In this document: one piece after another, positions 45,259 through 54,299 of the stretch
Layout: every line of letters begins with the position of its first letter
Numbering within the stretch: position 1 is the first letter of the stretch
NCBI RefSeq assembly: GCF_900106775.1
Contig: NZ_FNNQ01000002.1
Coordinates: 62,001 to 126,000 of the forward strand
Source of the DNA: Marininema mesophilum
GTDB taxonomy: Bacteria; Bacillota; Bacilli; Thermoactinomycetales; DSM-45169
Length of the DNA stretch: 64,000 nt
Direction: 5' to 3'
The notes under the pieces: generated by a model
The model's database searches: none
Told to the model about the DNA's origin: nothing
The model's input: the letters and a program-made list of their open reading frames with translations, nothing else
Program-made: the position numbers and the translations under genes

Positions 45259-45642
45259 ATGATTCGCTCGCTTCATTTCGCACGGAGTTGTTATCTTCAT
45301 CTGGCTGGAAAAGTAGGTGTTGCCTTATGCCGACGCTTGATCGAATTAAGGTGGGTTACCCAAGGCGTTGATGGTAATGCCCGATTAACAGAGGAAGGAA
45401 AGAAGGGTTTATCCACTATGGGCATCGACATCGAACATTTAGGAAAAGGAAAGAAGCCACTCCTTCGCTTCTGCCTCGATGGGTCCGAGAAAAAACCACA
45501 CTTAGCAGGGAAGATCGGCGATCGGCTTTTGGAATGCTTTTTAGAGGAGGGGTGGTTTAAGCGGGAGGGGAGTAGTAGGAAGTTAATCCTGACGAAGGTA
45601 GGGGAGGAGAAGTTAAGGGGTATGGGTGTACAGATCATGTAG
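45259..45642 (+). CDS. Orphan C-terminal domain of an ArsR-type regulator
   Basis: A 127-residue protein with two similar halves: SCYLHLAGKVGVALCRRLIE ending in RLTEEGKKGLSTMGI, and KPHLAGKIGDRLLECFLEEG ending in ILTKVGEEKLRGMGV. In ArsR-family regulators I know, this pair of HLAG repeats follows a winged-helix DNA-binding domain of about 100 residues; here that domain is absent and the frame has no room for it. ATG 45259 has a strong ribosome site (AGGGAGG), so it may be expressed. It could be a remnant or a stand-alone ligand-binding or anti-regulator protein. Confidence 0.6.
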   Translation: MIRSLHFARSCYLHLAGKVGVALCRRLIELRWVTQGVDGNARLTEEGKKGLSTMGIDIEHLGKGKKPLLRFCLDGSEKKPHLAGKIGDRLLECFLEEGWFKREGSSRKLILTKVGEEKLRGMGVQIM

Positions 45643-45779
45643 TATACCCTCTTTCATCGGCCGACCCACCGGGGTTTTTTAGGCGATTATGTTGGCGTAA
45701 ACACGGTGTGGTCAGCAATGTGAGGGCATTCTACCCGCATAAAAATGCTTGATAAGGTATTAGTATACCCTCGAAATTC

Positions 45780-46988
45780 CTAATTTCTATTGATTTTTTT
45801 CATAAAATGGATTTGTCCCAAGCCACCAATGATAAATAAGATAGCTGCAACGAAGAACAATAGCATACGACTTTCGCCAATGAGGAGAGCGCCCAGAAAT
45901 GGGCCAAGCATACGAGATAGATCCCAGTGCATCCCGTAGATAGCAAAGTACCGCCCTCTAAGATGAGGTGGGGCCAAGAGTGAGACGAAGGTAAGCAAAC
46001 GTACGATGCCTATAGACTCTGCGACTGCTAATAAAGCTTGTGCACACAAAAGAGAGACAAAGGTGGCGCTAAATCCATAAATGAGAGCTACAACAGTATA
46101 TAGGAGATATGAAAGTAGGATCACCTTTCCCATGGGTTTTTGGTTGGTTCTCTTTATTAACCAAAGTTGAGCGATAATAACCAATAGAGCATGGCTAGTG
46201 GCTAACCAAGAGAGGATTGCTTGATAATCCTGAAAGGATTGCTTTAAGAAAAGCGGGAAATTTGTCTCCGTCTGGGCATAGAAGAAGCTGATAGGAAGAG
46301 AGAGTATTATATAAGTAAGTAATATCTTTAATTGCTCAAAGCTCATGGGAGAACTGGGCTCTTTTGAGAAGGGAGTAAGCTTAGATTCTTGGCGGATAGT
46401 TATCAGCGGTGCACTCTCATGCACTTTCCAACAAAAGAGGATGAGGTAGATGAAAATACTACAAGCAGATAGTAAGAAAAGGAGGGATAGATCTTTCATG
46501 AATAGGAAACTGCAGAGTGGCCCCACTGCTGAGCCAATATATGAGATGGTACTAAAGAGGCCAAAAACCTCAGCACGATGCTCATTATCGATAGCGTCTG
46601 CAATTTGTGCCTTCGCTGCGGGAATATAGAAGGAGCGACCTACCCCATTGAGGATAGTAATGATCGCGATCTCCCAGACGTCGGTAGCTATTATATAGCC
46701 CAACATCGCCAGCAGCTGGAAAGTGAGAGAGAAGACCATAATGGGTTTCCTACCGAAACGATCCGTTAAACCTCCTCCAAGGAGGGTACAGATGATGTCT
46801 GCTAGGGGCTGTAAGCCAATGATTATCATCGTAGTAAGTACTGAATTTCCCATTTTTTCGTTGAGATAGATAGCCAGAAAGGGAGCAATCATTGAGCTGG
46901 TTAAACAAGTAAGAAGTTCTCCCAAAAGACGTACCCAGATGGTGATGGGATAACGTCCAGCTAGAGCTAGGAATTGATTATTAACCAC
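45780..46988 (-). CDS. Major facilitator superfamily exporter
   Basis: A 402-residue membrane protein with about twelve helices and the MFS loop motif GGGLTDRFGRKPIM between helices 2 and 3, as in drug or metabolite exporters. It is transcribed away from an SgrR-type regulator, a pairing seen often in Bacilli, and is probably its target. The substrate is unknown. Confidence 0.88.
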   Translation of the reverse strand: MVNNQFLALAGRYPITIWVRLLGELLTCLTSSMIAPFLAIYLNEKMGNSVLTTMIIIGLQPLADIICTLLGGGLTDRFGRKPIMVFSLTFQLLAMLGYIIATDVWEIAIITILNGVGRSFYIPAAKAQIADAIDNEHRAEVFGLFSTISYIGSAVGPLCSFLFMKDLSLLFLLSACSIFIYLILFCWKVHESAPLITIRQESKLTPFSKEPSSPMSFEQLKILLTYIILSLPISFFYAQTETNFPLFLKQSFQDYQAILSWLATSHALLVIIAQLWLIKRTNQKPMGKVILLSYLLYTVVALIYGFSATFVSLLCAQALLAVAESIGIVRLLTFVSLLAPPHLRGRYFAIYGMHWDLSRMLGPFLGALLIGESRMLLFFVAAILFIIGGLGQIHFMKKINRN

Positions 46989-47109
46989 AGAGATCCCTCT
47001 TTTCAGATGATGAATGGAACGATAAGATCGATTGTAAGTGGGTGTTTGTTGTAGAAAAAGAGTAGGATTTTCATTAAAATATTTTCGTCTTTTATGAGGG
47101 GGTCTCTGA

Positions 47110-48867
47110 TTGGGTCATCTGCACCAGGTGGATCACTATCTTCGTTTGTACAATGTTATAGGACACGCTGTTATAGGGGAAAAGGGAGAAGTTACTCTTA
47201 ACGAGATTGCAGAAACCCTTTGCTGTACACAGAGAAATGCTCAGCTAATCCTTCATAAGCTAAGCTCCTTACACTGGATTACTTGGATTCCTGGTCGTGG
47301 GCGGGGAAATCGATCCAAGATCATCTTTTTACGAGAGCCTGATGAGTTACTCCTAAGTGTGGCCAAGGAGTATGTACAAGTGTGGGATATTCAAGGGGCA
47401 ACTGCGCTGGTTACGAATTACAGTGAATCGTTTCCATACATAAGAGAACGGTTTGAGATGTGGTTAAATAGCCAATGGAGCATGCTTAAGTGGGAACCGA
47501 ATCATCTACAAGGGGAAAACATTCTTCGCTTCTCCTATGAGAAACCATTCCTTCATTTAGACCCAGCGTATGGGTATCTTCGTTCAGAATGTCATATCAT
47601 TAAACAACTTTTTGATCCATTGCTCATCTATCATCCAGAGCGGAATCATGTTGAACCTCACTTATCCCATCATTGGGAAAGAGATTCGACTGGACGGTCG
47701 TGGCGATTTTACCTGCGACGAGGAGTGAGGTTTCATCATGGTCCTTTCTTGGTGGCGGAGGATGTGGTTTATTCATTAGAGAGGTTAGAGCGGAGCTCAT
47801 ATTGTTGGATGACCGAGAATATGGCTTCAGTGACTGCTTCGGATGATTACACTGTAGATATCCTCTTAAAGGACGCGGATGCGCTATTTTTACAGATACT
47901 AAGTAATGAGCATCTTTCGATCATACCGGCTCACTATTGTGAAGAAATAGGAAGGGATTTTTTTCGTTTCCCTATGGGAACAGGGCCCTTTAAGCTTCTG
48001 CGCAATGATCATGCCATGCTTGTGATGGAGAAATTTGAAGTGTACTTTCGTGAACGGGCGATCCTTGATCGTATTGAAATATCTATTCACTCTGTAGGAA
48101 ACTTGCAAAAATATAGGGAGGAGGATCTACAACAATGGAAGGTTGAAGCAAAAACGGCATCGAACGTAATGATGCTCCTTTGTAATTTAAACAAACCAGG
48201 TTACCCGTCAGATCCTCGCTTTCGAGAAGTGCTCGAGCTACTATTGGTTCGAGAGAAAATGATCCAAGAACTTGGCGGAGATCGAGGGAAAGTGACAGAG
48301 TCCATCCTGGCTGATCATGAAAAAGAATTAGTTAAGAAGAGGGAATGTAAGGAAAGAATCGAAGAACTCTTGCGGCAGCTTCCGGAGCAAAAAATCCCCC
48401 TTCACCTATACACCTTTGATGATAGAGACCATCAAGAAGATGCAGTATGGATTCAGAAGCAGTGCGCTTCGGTGGGGATTCGTATAGAGCTTCATCTGGT
48501 ATCCGTTGCTGAGTTGTTAAAGGTGGAAACGATGCAATTTGCAGATATTATCCTCGATGAAACGACCATAGATGATTTGGTGGAAGTCTCCATGTTGGAG
48601 CTATTTTTTAATGAAAATAGCTTTTTAAAGCATCTTTTATCTGAGGAGCTTAAAGGTTTTATCCAGAATCGAGTAACAGAACTTCGCCAAAAGGAACATC
48701 ATGCTCTACGCCTACAACAATTAATCGCTATTGATCAAAAACTAAGGGAAGAACGGGCATATATTAGCTTGTATCAGAATCATATAAGGACCTTCTCTTC
48801 AGCGGATGTGAAAGGAAGTTCGATCAATGCACAAGGATGGATCGACTACCGTGATCTATGGATGTGA
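47110..48867 (+). CDS. SgrR-family transcriptional regulator with solute-binding domain
   Basis: A 585-residue protein. The first about 100 residues form a DNA-binding winged helix (TLNEIAETLCCTQRNAQLIL), followed by a family 5 solute-binding-like domain (LDPAYGYLRSECHIIKQLFD, WRFYLRRGVRFHHG, DVVYSLERL). There is no signal peptide, so the binding domain is cytoplasmic and senses a small molecule, as in SgrR. TTG 47110 follows GAGGGGG. It probably controls the divergent MFS gene. Confidence 0.87.
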   Translation: MGHLHQVDHYLRLYNVIGHAVIGEKGEVTLNEIAETLCCTQRNAQLILHKLSSLHWITWIPGRGRGNRSKIIFLREPDELLLSVAKEYVQVWDIQGATALVTNYSESFPYIRERFEMWLNSQWSMLKWEPNHLQGENILRFSYEKPFLHLDPAYGYLRSECHIIKQLFDPLLIYHPERNHVEPHLSHHWERDSTGRSWRFYLRRGVRFHHGPFLVAEDVVYSLERLERSSYCWMTENMASVTASDDYTVDILLKDADALFLQILSNEHLSIIPAHYCEEIGRDFFRFPMGTGPFKLLRNDHAMLVMEKFEVYFRERAILDRIEISIHSVGNLQKYREEDLQQWKVEAKTASNVMMLLCNLNKPGYPSDPRFREVLELLLVREKMIQELGGDRGKVTESILADHEKELVKKRECKERIEELLRQLPEQKIPLHLYTFDDRDHQEDAVWIQKQCASVGIRIELHLVSVAELLKVETMQFADIILDETTIDDLVEVSMLELFFNENSFLKHLLSEELKGFIQNRVTELRQKEHHALRLQQLIAIDQKLREERAYISLYQNHIRTFSSADVKGSSINAQGWIDYRDLWM

Positions 48868-48908
48868 TAAAAACTCCATGGCAAATCCGCCCTGAATCCT
48901 GTTCTACA

Positions 48909-48937
48909 TTGACATCTACCAGTTCCTGTGGTAAGAT
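48909..48937 (+). promoter_or_regulatory. rplU: SigA promoter of the rplU operon
   Basis: TTGACA (48909-48914) and TAAGAT (48932-48937) with a 17-base spacer. Confidence 0.75.
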
Positions 48938-48944
48938 TTCGGTT

Positions 48945-49050
48945 GTGTAATCTGAGCCTGCTCTCCGGGAGCCAGGCAGTACCGCACGGATCGGGTTATA
49001 AGGACATGGTAAGTCCACCCGACTTCGGCGAGTCTTCACACAGAAGGAGG
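48945..49050 (+). ncRNA. L21 leader
   Basis: The region between the promoter and rplU contains the conserved-looking ATCGGGT...AAGGACATGGTAAGTCC...CCCGA fold typical of the Firmicute L21 leader, which controls the rplU-prp-rpmA operon. Identification is by pattern recall plus position. Confidence 0.65.
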
Positions 49051-49057
49051 TCCCGGA

Positions 49058-49369
49058 ATGTACGCATTGATCGAAACCGGCGGTAAGCAATACCGTGTAG
49101 AAGAAGGCCAAGCTATCTACGTAGAAAAGCTAGCAGCCGCTGAAGGAGAAGCCGTTACCTTTGACAAGGTGTTGCTCATCGGTAAAGAGGACAACACTAC
49201 CGTGGGTGCTCCACTCGTATCTGGCGCGAAAGTGACGGGTAAAGTGGACAAACAAGGTAAAGCTAAAAAAGTGACAGTGTTTAAGTATAAGCCAAAAAAG
49301 AACTACAAGCGGAAGCAAGGGCATCGTCAGCCTTTCACCAAGGTCATCATCGAAAAAATCGAAGGTTGA
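49058..49369 (+). CDS. rplU: 50S ribosomal protein L21
   Basis: A 103-residue protein of normal length, beginning MYALIETGGKQYRVEEGQ and ending with the basic KPKKNYKRKQGHRQPFTKV, both hallmarks of L21. First gene of rplU-prp-rpmA. Confidence 0.97.
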   Translation: MYALIETGGKQYRVEEGQAIYVEKLAAAEGEAVTFDKVLLIGKEDNTTVGAPLVSGAKVTGKVDKQGKAKKVTVFKYKPKKNYKRKQGHRQPFTKVIIEKIEG

Positions 49370-49379
49370 TTTGGTTGAT

Positions 49380-49721
49380 ATGATTCAAGTGACGATTACC
49401 CGTGATTCACAGGGACGGTTGGAGCGAGTAGTGATGGATGGGCATGCTGATTTTGGTGAATATGGTCGGGACATCGTCTGTGCGGCGGTTTCTGGCGTTG
49501 CTATCGGATTAGCAAATGCTACGGAAAAGCTACTTGGTGTCCGCATTCATGGGGATGCGGATGAAGTATCAGGGGGTCACCTAGAGTGTCAGCTTCCTAA
49601 AGGATTAGCTCCCGATGTGGAAGAACGGGTTCGCCTTTTGATGGAGGCGATGGCGACTTCTCTCCAATCCATTGCTGATGAATATCGTTCATTCGTAAAA
49701 GTTACAGAAAACACTCTTTGA
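49380..49721 (+). CDS. prp: Ribosomal-processing cysteine protease Prp
   Basis: A 113-residue cysteine protease that trims the N-terminus of L27. The catalytic His and Cys lie in MDGHADFGEYGRDIVCAAVS. Its target is encoded directly downstream. ATG 49380 matches the family N-terminus (MIQVTITR); TTG 49371 is possible. Confidence 0.92.
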   Translation: MIQVTITRDSQGRLERVVMDGHADFGEYGRDIVCAAVSGVAIGLANATEKLLGVRIHGDADEVSGGHLECQLPKGLAPDVEERVRLLMEAMATSLQSIADEYRSFVKVTENTL

Positions 49722-49735
49722 AGGAGGTGGACTCC

Positions 49736-50032
49736 ATGTTGAAAATGAACCTGCAGTTCTTCGCCTCGAAGAAAGGGGTTGGCTCCACAAAGAACGGCCG
49801 TGACAGCATCTCGAAGCGTCTCGGCGTGAAGCGTGGGGATGGCCAAGAAGTAGGCGCTGGTAGCATTTTGGTTCGTCAACGGGGTACGAAAATCTACCCA
49901 GGAACCAATGTAGGCCGCGGCGGCGACGATACTCTCTTCGCTAAAGTGGACGGCGTTGTAAAATTCGAGCGCATGGGTCGCGATAAAAAGCGGGTCAGCG
50001 TTTATGCTAAAGTCGCTACGGAAGCGGTTTAA
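49736..50032 (+). CDS. rpmA: 50S ribosomal protein L27 with Prp-cleaved extension
   Basis: A 98-residue protein. The N-terminal extension MLKMNLQFF, ahead of ASKKGVGSTKNGRDS, is the Prp-processed type found in Firmicutes, which lets the mature N-terminus reach the peptidyl transferase centre. ATG 49736 follows AAGGAGGTGG. Confidence 0.97.
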   Translation: MLKMNLQFFASKKGVGSTKNGRDSISKRLGVKRGDGQEVGAGSILVRQRGTKIYPGTNVGRGGDDTLFAKVDGVVKFERMGRDKKRVSVYAKVATEAV

Positions 50033-50058
50033 GCTGATCCTCAATCGGGGCAACTACG

Positions 50059-50087
50059 ACCCTGGCCGTTTACGGTCGGGGTTTTTT
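50059..50087 (+). terminator. Terminator between rpmA and spo0B
   Basis: An 11-bp stem (with two G-T pairs) around a two-base loop, then six T. Confidence 0.75.
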
Positions 50088-50150
50088 CGTGGACGGGTTT
50101 CCATTACAATTAGGAAGGCGGAGGTTTGAACCGGATGGGAGCGGTCGAAG

Positions 50151-50858
50151 ATGGGAACCAATGGAGTTTCTTGGGATAGTGGAATCGTTTGGATCATGTG
50201 TGGCATCCTTGTGATGGCGATACAGCCCTGGGGATGGAAATTAGGATTACCCCTAGGCGTTATCACGCTTACTCTCTATTTACATAGCCTTCGGCAGACA
50301 CAGAAGAAAGAGAGAATTGAAAGTGCCCAGGGTAGCTTACATTTGTTAAGTCGCTACCGTCATGACTGGTTAAACCATGTACAGGTGATAATGGGCTATC
50401 TGAGCATGAAGCGGCAGGAGAAGATCCTTCCTTTTCTCAGAGAGCTAACCGATGTTGCCCGTCAAGAGAGGGAGGCGGCTACAGTAGGCTATCCGCCTTT
50501 AGCACTTTCACTCTCCACATTGAATCAGCGGGTTCCTGAATGGCGATGGATCGTAGAAGTAAGCGAGGAGCTAAAAACGATCCAGCCAAAGTGGGGAGAG
50601 TCCCTTTATCAGGGATTAGAGCAGGTTGTTCAGTGGCTTCATGTGCAAGGGAAAACATTGCTAGAGCCTGAAGAAGTATGGCTACGGGTTGAAAAGGAAC
50701 AATCCACTTGGATTATTACTGTACAACCGGATTTTCCTTCAGAATTGGAAGTAGCTTCGAGTGAGTGGACAACGTTGAGGGATACTATACGAAAACAAGG
50801 TGGAACCCTGGTTGAGCAAGCAGAGGAAGGCGTCTTCATTATGCGTTTTGTAGCCTAG
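50151..50858 (+). CDS. spo0B: Sporulation initiation phosphotransferase Spo0B, membrane-anchored form
   Basis: Spo0B passes phosphate from Spo0F to Spo0A. The active histidine is in YRHDWLNHVQVIMGYLSM, the expected H-D...N pattern. The 235 residues exceed the roughly 190 of B. subtilis Spo0B: residues about 10-45 contain two hydrophobic stretches (IVWIMCGILVMAIQ and LGLPLGVITLTLYL), so this version is probably membrane-tethered. The C-terminal ATPase-like fold is degenerate, as usual. Position between rpmA and obg supports the call. Confidence 0.83.
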   Translation: MGTNGVSWDSGIVWIMCGILVMAIQPWGWKLGLPLGVITLTLYLHSLRQTQKKERIESAQGSLHLLSRYRHDWLNHVQVIMGYLSMKRQEKILPFLRELTDVARQEREAATVGYPPLALSLSTLNQRVPEWRWIVEVSEELKTIQPKWGESLYQGLEQVVQWLHVQGKTLLEPEEVWLRVEKEQSTWIITVQPDFPSELEVASSEWTTLRDTIRKQGGTLVEQAEEGVFIMRFVA

Positions 50859-50891
50859 AAACGAGAGCTAGTTGAAAGGGGGGAAGAGACG

Positions 50892-52178
50892 ATGTTTGTT
50901 GACAAGGTCAAGATTTACGTAAAAGGTGGCAATGGTGGCAACGGGATGGTCGCCTTCCGTAGAGAAAAGTATGAGGCCAATGGTGGTCCCGCAGGGGGCG
51001 ATGGTGGTCGTGGAGCCGATGTCGTCTTTGTCGTTGACGAAGGGCTACGTACCTTGATGGATTTTCGCTACCAGAAGCATTTTAAGGCAAAGGCAGGGGA
51101 GCATGGTCGTTCAAAGAGCCAACATGGAAAATCGACATCCCCTATGATCGTTCGTGTCCCACCTGGTACGGTGGTGACGGATGCTGATACAGGTGAAATC
51201 ATTGCCGACTTGACGCAACATGGTCAGGAGGCAGTTATTGCCGAGGGTGGGCGTGGTGGCCGAGGAAATATTCGCTTTTCTACACCGAAAAACCCAGCAC
51301 CTTATATATCAGAAAACGGAGAGCCCGGAGTCGAACGCTATGTGGAGATGGAGCTGAAACTCCTCGCAGATGTGGGGCTCGTCGGCTATCCGAGTGTAGG
51401 GAAGTCAACAATGTTGTCTGTTGTATCCGCAGCGAAGCCGAAGATTGGTGCGTATCATTTTACTACCATCGCTCCCAATTTGGGGCTGGTGGGAACCCCG
51501 GATGGTCGTAGTTTTGTGATGGCAGATCTTCCTGGATTGATTGAAGGAGCCCATGAAGGAGTAGGTCTTGGCCATCAGTTCCTGCGCCATGTGGAGAGAA
51601 CGAAAGTGTTGGTCCATGTGATCGATATGGCAGGGTCTGAAGGACGGGACCCCTATCAAGATTGGGTACAGATTAATGAGGAGCTTGCCCTTTATCGTGC
51701 GGGGTTAGCGGATCGTCCGCAAATTGTGGCTGCCAATAAGATGGATTTACCTGAAGCCACAGAAAATCTGGAGCTTTTTCGTGAGGCGGTTGGTGAAGGA
51801 GTTCCTGTCTTCCCTGTATCCGCAGCGACTCGTTCGGGGATCGAGGAACTCCTCTACTCTGTAGCAGATCAATTGGATAGTTTACCTAAAGTGGATGAGG
51901 TGCTGGAACCTGTATCCGAAGAGTCAGAGCAGAAGGTGTATCAGGCAGAAGAGCCTGAGGAGGCTTTCACCATTCGCCGAGATAACGAAATCTTTGTTGT
52001 TGAAGGACCCCGAGTAGAGAAGTTGATCCGAATGACCAACTTTCAATATGATGAAGCGATTCGCCGTTTTGCACACACTTTGAAGGTGATGGGTGTAGAT
52101 GATGGACTGCGTGCACATGGGGCAAAGGATGGCGATACAGTGCGAATCGATGAGATGGAATTTGAATTCCGTGATTAA
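50892..52178 (+). CDS. obgE: GTPase Obg
   Basis: A 428-residue GTPase linked to ribosome assembly and sporulation. It has the glycine-rich Obg fold (KGGNGGNGMVAFRREKYEAN), G1 GYPSVGKST, G3 DLPGLIEG, G4 NKMD, and the C-terminal OCT domain after the acidic linker. It starts at ATG 50892 behind AAGGGGGGAAGAG. Confidence 0.97.
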   Translation: MFVDKVKIYVKGGNGGNGMVAFRREKYEANGGPAGGDGGRGADVVFVVDEGLRTLMDFRYQKHFKAKAGEHGRSKSQHGKSTSPMIVRVPPGTVVTDADTGEIIADLTQHGQEAVIAEGGRGGRGNIRFSTPKNPAPYISENGEPGVERYVEMELKLLADVGLVGYPSVGKSTMLSVVSAAKPKIGAYHFTTIAPNLGLVGTPDGRSFVMADLPGLIEGAHEGVGLGHQFLRHVERTKVLVHVIDMAGSEGRDPYQDWVQINEELALYRAGLADRPQIVAANKMDLPEATENLELFREAVGEGVPVFPVSAATRSGIEELLYSVADQLDSLPKVDEVLEPVSEESEQKVYQAEEPEEAFTIRRDNEIFVVEGPRVEKLIRMTNFQYDEAIRRFAHTLKVMGVDDGLRAHGAKDGDTVRIDEMEFEFRD

Positions 52179-52223
52179 AAAACGGCCTCCACTGGAGCGA
52201 ATCCAGTACGAGGCCGTTTTTTT
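52177..52223. terminator. Bidirectional terminator between obg and the nucleoside transporter
   Basis: AAAAACGGCCTC / GAGGCCGTTTTT stem with inner pairing CACTGGA..TCCAGT; T-run on both strands. Confidence 0.85.
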
Positions 52224-52231
52224 GAGCTGTG

Positions 52232-53461
52232 TTAGAACATCCGTATCAAAATTCCAGCGATCGTTGCGTTAAGGAGGTTGGCCAAGGTACCTGCGAGCAG
52301 GGCTTTTAAACTGAGCCGGGCTACATCACTTCGACGGGAAGGGGCTAACCCGCCGATGGTTCCGATTTGAATGGCAATCGAGGAGAAATTAGCAAACCCG
52401 CACAGGGCAAAGGTGATGATTGTAGCTGTGACAGGTGAGAGGGTATCGATGACAGGACCTAAGGAACTGTATGCGACAAATTCGTTGACAACGACTTTTT
52501 GACCGATAAATCCACCTGCCGTAACAGCCTCTGACCAGGGAACGCCGATAAGAAAAGCAATCGGAGATAGGATATAACCGAGGAGTGTTTGAAAGGTGAT
52601 TGTGGGATAGCCGAACCACGATCCGATAACGCCAAGGAGCCCATTTAACATAGCGATCAGGGAGATGAAAGCAAGAAGTAATGCTCCTACATTGATCGCG
52701 AGGCGAAGCCCATCCAAGGCTCCTTTGGTAGCGGCATCGATTACATTGACGGACTCTTTATCATGGACCATAGTGATTTCTTCTGCTGTCTCTGTTCGCT
52801 TTGTCTCAGGGAACATCAATTTTGAGATGACAAGGCCTGCGGGAGCCGCCATGATACTGGCTGTTAAAAGGTAAGGAAGAGGAATACCAAGAAGCGCATA
52901 GCTGACAAGGGTAGAACCAGCAACAGAGGCGAATCCATTGGTCATAATGGTAAAGAGCTCTGAAGAAGTGAGTTTTGGGATAAAGGGTCGAATCAAAAGA
53001 GGTGCTTCCGATTGTCCGAGAAAGACAGTCGCAACCGAGGAGAGGGATTCCACCCGACTGGTTCCTAATAAGTAGGCAATAGCTCCTCCAAGAATTCGAA
53101 TAATCCATTGAATAATGCCCCAGTGATACAGAATCCCAATCAGAGCACCGAGAAAGATGATCACGGGGAGAACTTGTAAGGCAAAAATAGGTGCTCCTTT
53201 CCCACTGATTAAATCACCAAATAAAAACTTGATACCAACGTTGGAAAAGTTGATCAGGTCCGTTACTCGAGCACTAAACCATTTGAGTCCAGCTTGTCCA
53301 GCAGACCATTTAAGCACCATAAAAGCGAAGAGAAATTGAATGAGAAGTCCCACGAGCAAAGTTCGCCAGGGAATCGTCCGTTTATTGTTGGAGAAAAGAA
53401 AGGCAATCAGCAGGATGCCAACGATCCCACAGAGGCCCCATAAAAAATTCAATAAATTCAT
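52232..53461 (-). CDS. Concentrative nucleoside transporter (NupC family)
   Basis: A 409-residue membrane protein of the CNT family, with about ten hydrophobic segments, the substrate-site stretches SEAPLLIRPFIPKLTSSELF and GFANFSSIAIQIGTIGGLAP. It brings nucleosides in with a cation. ATG 53461 has GGAG nine bases upstream; the longer frame to 53479 lacks one. It is alone between two strong terminators. Confidence 0.92.
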   Translation of the reverse strand: MNLLNFLWGLCGIVGILLIAFLFSNNKRTIPWRTLLVGLLIQFLFAFMVLKWSAGQAGLKWFSARVTDLINFSNVGIKFLFGDLISGKGAPIFALQVLPVIIFLGALIGILYHWGIIQWIIRILGGAIAYLLGTSRVESLSSVATVFLGQSEAPLLIRPFIPKLTSSELFTIMTNGFASVAGSTLVSYALLGIPLPYLLTASIMAAPAGLVISKLMFPETKRTETAEEITMVHDKESVNVIDAATKGALDGLRLAINVGALLLAFISLIAMLNGLLGVIGSWFGYPTITFQTLLGYILSPIAFLIGVPWSEAVTAGGFIGQKVVVNEFVAYSSLGPVIDTLSPVTATIITFALCGFANFSSIAIQIGTIGGLAPSRRSDVARLSLKALLAGTLANLLNATIAGILIRMF

Positions 53462-53586
53462 GAAACCACTCCGTTTCAAAGTGCGTGTTTATGTAAGAGG
53501 GGTGTGTTTTATAGGGGTTCTTACTGTTATGAGTACATTGATAAAAGATAGGTTGTCCTGTAGGTATTAGATTATGTAGGGCTTTT

Positions 53587-53655
53587 AAACAACAACTCAA
53601 AGCAATCCGATGATCCACTCGAAGTGGAGGATGCGCTTTGAGTTGTTGTTTTTTT
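53587..53655. terminator. Long bidirectional terminator hairpin
   Basis: A 17-bp outer stem (AACAACAACTCAAAGC with its complement) and an inner stem CCACT / AGTGG, ending in seven T on the plus strand. It ends the tyrosine phosphatase transcript on the reverse strand; no plus-strand gene precedes it. Confidence 0.75.
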
Positions 53656-53677
53656 ACATAGGATAGAAAAATAGAAA

Positions 53678-54154
53678 TTAGTTGGGCAGCTCATGCTTCT
53701 CCTGAATCATCTGCAGGATTCCTTGACATCCCGCATTCACCAAACGGTAGGTTTCCTCAAAATCTCCTGTGAAATAAGGGTCAGGAACCTCCTTATAGGG
53801 AGTGCCTGGAATGAAGTCGACAAGACGGTGAACATGTGAGGATTCACCGTCTTGTTTAAGAGAAGTCACATTGGTGTAATTGCTTTCATCCATCACAATG
53901 ATATAGTCAAAGGCTGAAAAATCCCCCTCATGAAACTGCCGAGCTTGTATTCCTTGAAAGGAGATTCCATTTTTACGTAAGAGATTTTGAGTACCCTTAT
54001 GAGGAGATTCTCCAACATGCCAATCCCCAGTACCAGCAGAGTCGACACGTATTTGGTCTTGGAGTCCTGCTTCTTCTAACCGGTGTCTTAGTACAGCTTC
54101 TGCCATCGGAGAGCGGGCGATATTACCCAGACAAACGAATAACATGGAAATCAT
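53678..54154 (-). CDS. Low-molecular-weight protein tyrosine phosphatase
   Basis: A 158-residue enzyme with the P-loop VCLGNIARSPMAEAV (Cys-X5-Arg) and the acid loop VPDPYF. It removes phosphate from protein tyrosine or arginine residues; the target is not known. ATG 54154 follows GGAGGCGAT; the frame continues upstream to 54274 but without start signals. Confidence 0.92.
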   Translation of the reverse strand: MISMLFVCLGNIARSPMAEAVLRHRLEEAGLQDQIRVDSAGTGDWHVGESPHKGTQNLLRKNGISFQGIQARQFHEGDFSAFDYIIVMDESNYTNVTSLKQDGESSHVHRLVDFIPGTPYKEVPDPYFTGDFEETYRLVNAGCQGILQMIQEKHELPN

Positions 54155-54226
54155 CTTATCGCCTCCATTTTCGATCATTAACGTCCATCTTAACACAGGG
54201 GATTCATTTTCTCTAAAAAAAAATTC

Positions 54227-54255
54227 TTGCATTCTGTTTCTAGGACTTCTATAAT
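54227..54255 (+). promoter_or_regulatory. SigA promoter of pheB-hom-thrCB-pheA
   Basis: TTGCAT (54227-54232) and TATAAT (54250-54255), 17-base spacer, about 45 bases before pheB. No leader element is seen between. Confidence 0.7.
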
Positions 54256-54299
54256 GTCCGTTATATGAAGACAAATGTTCTTAAAAGGAGGACGGCGAG

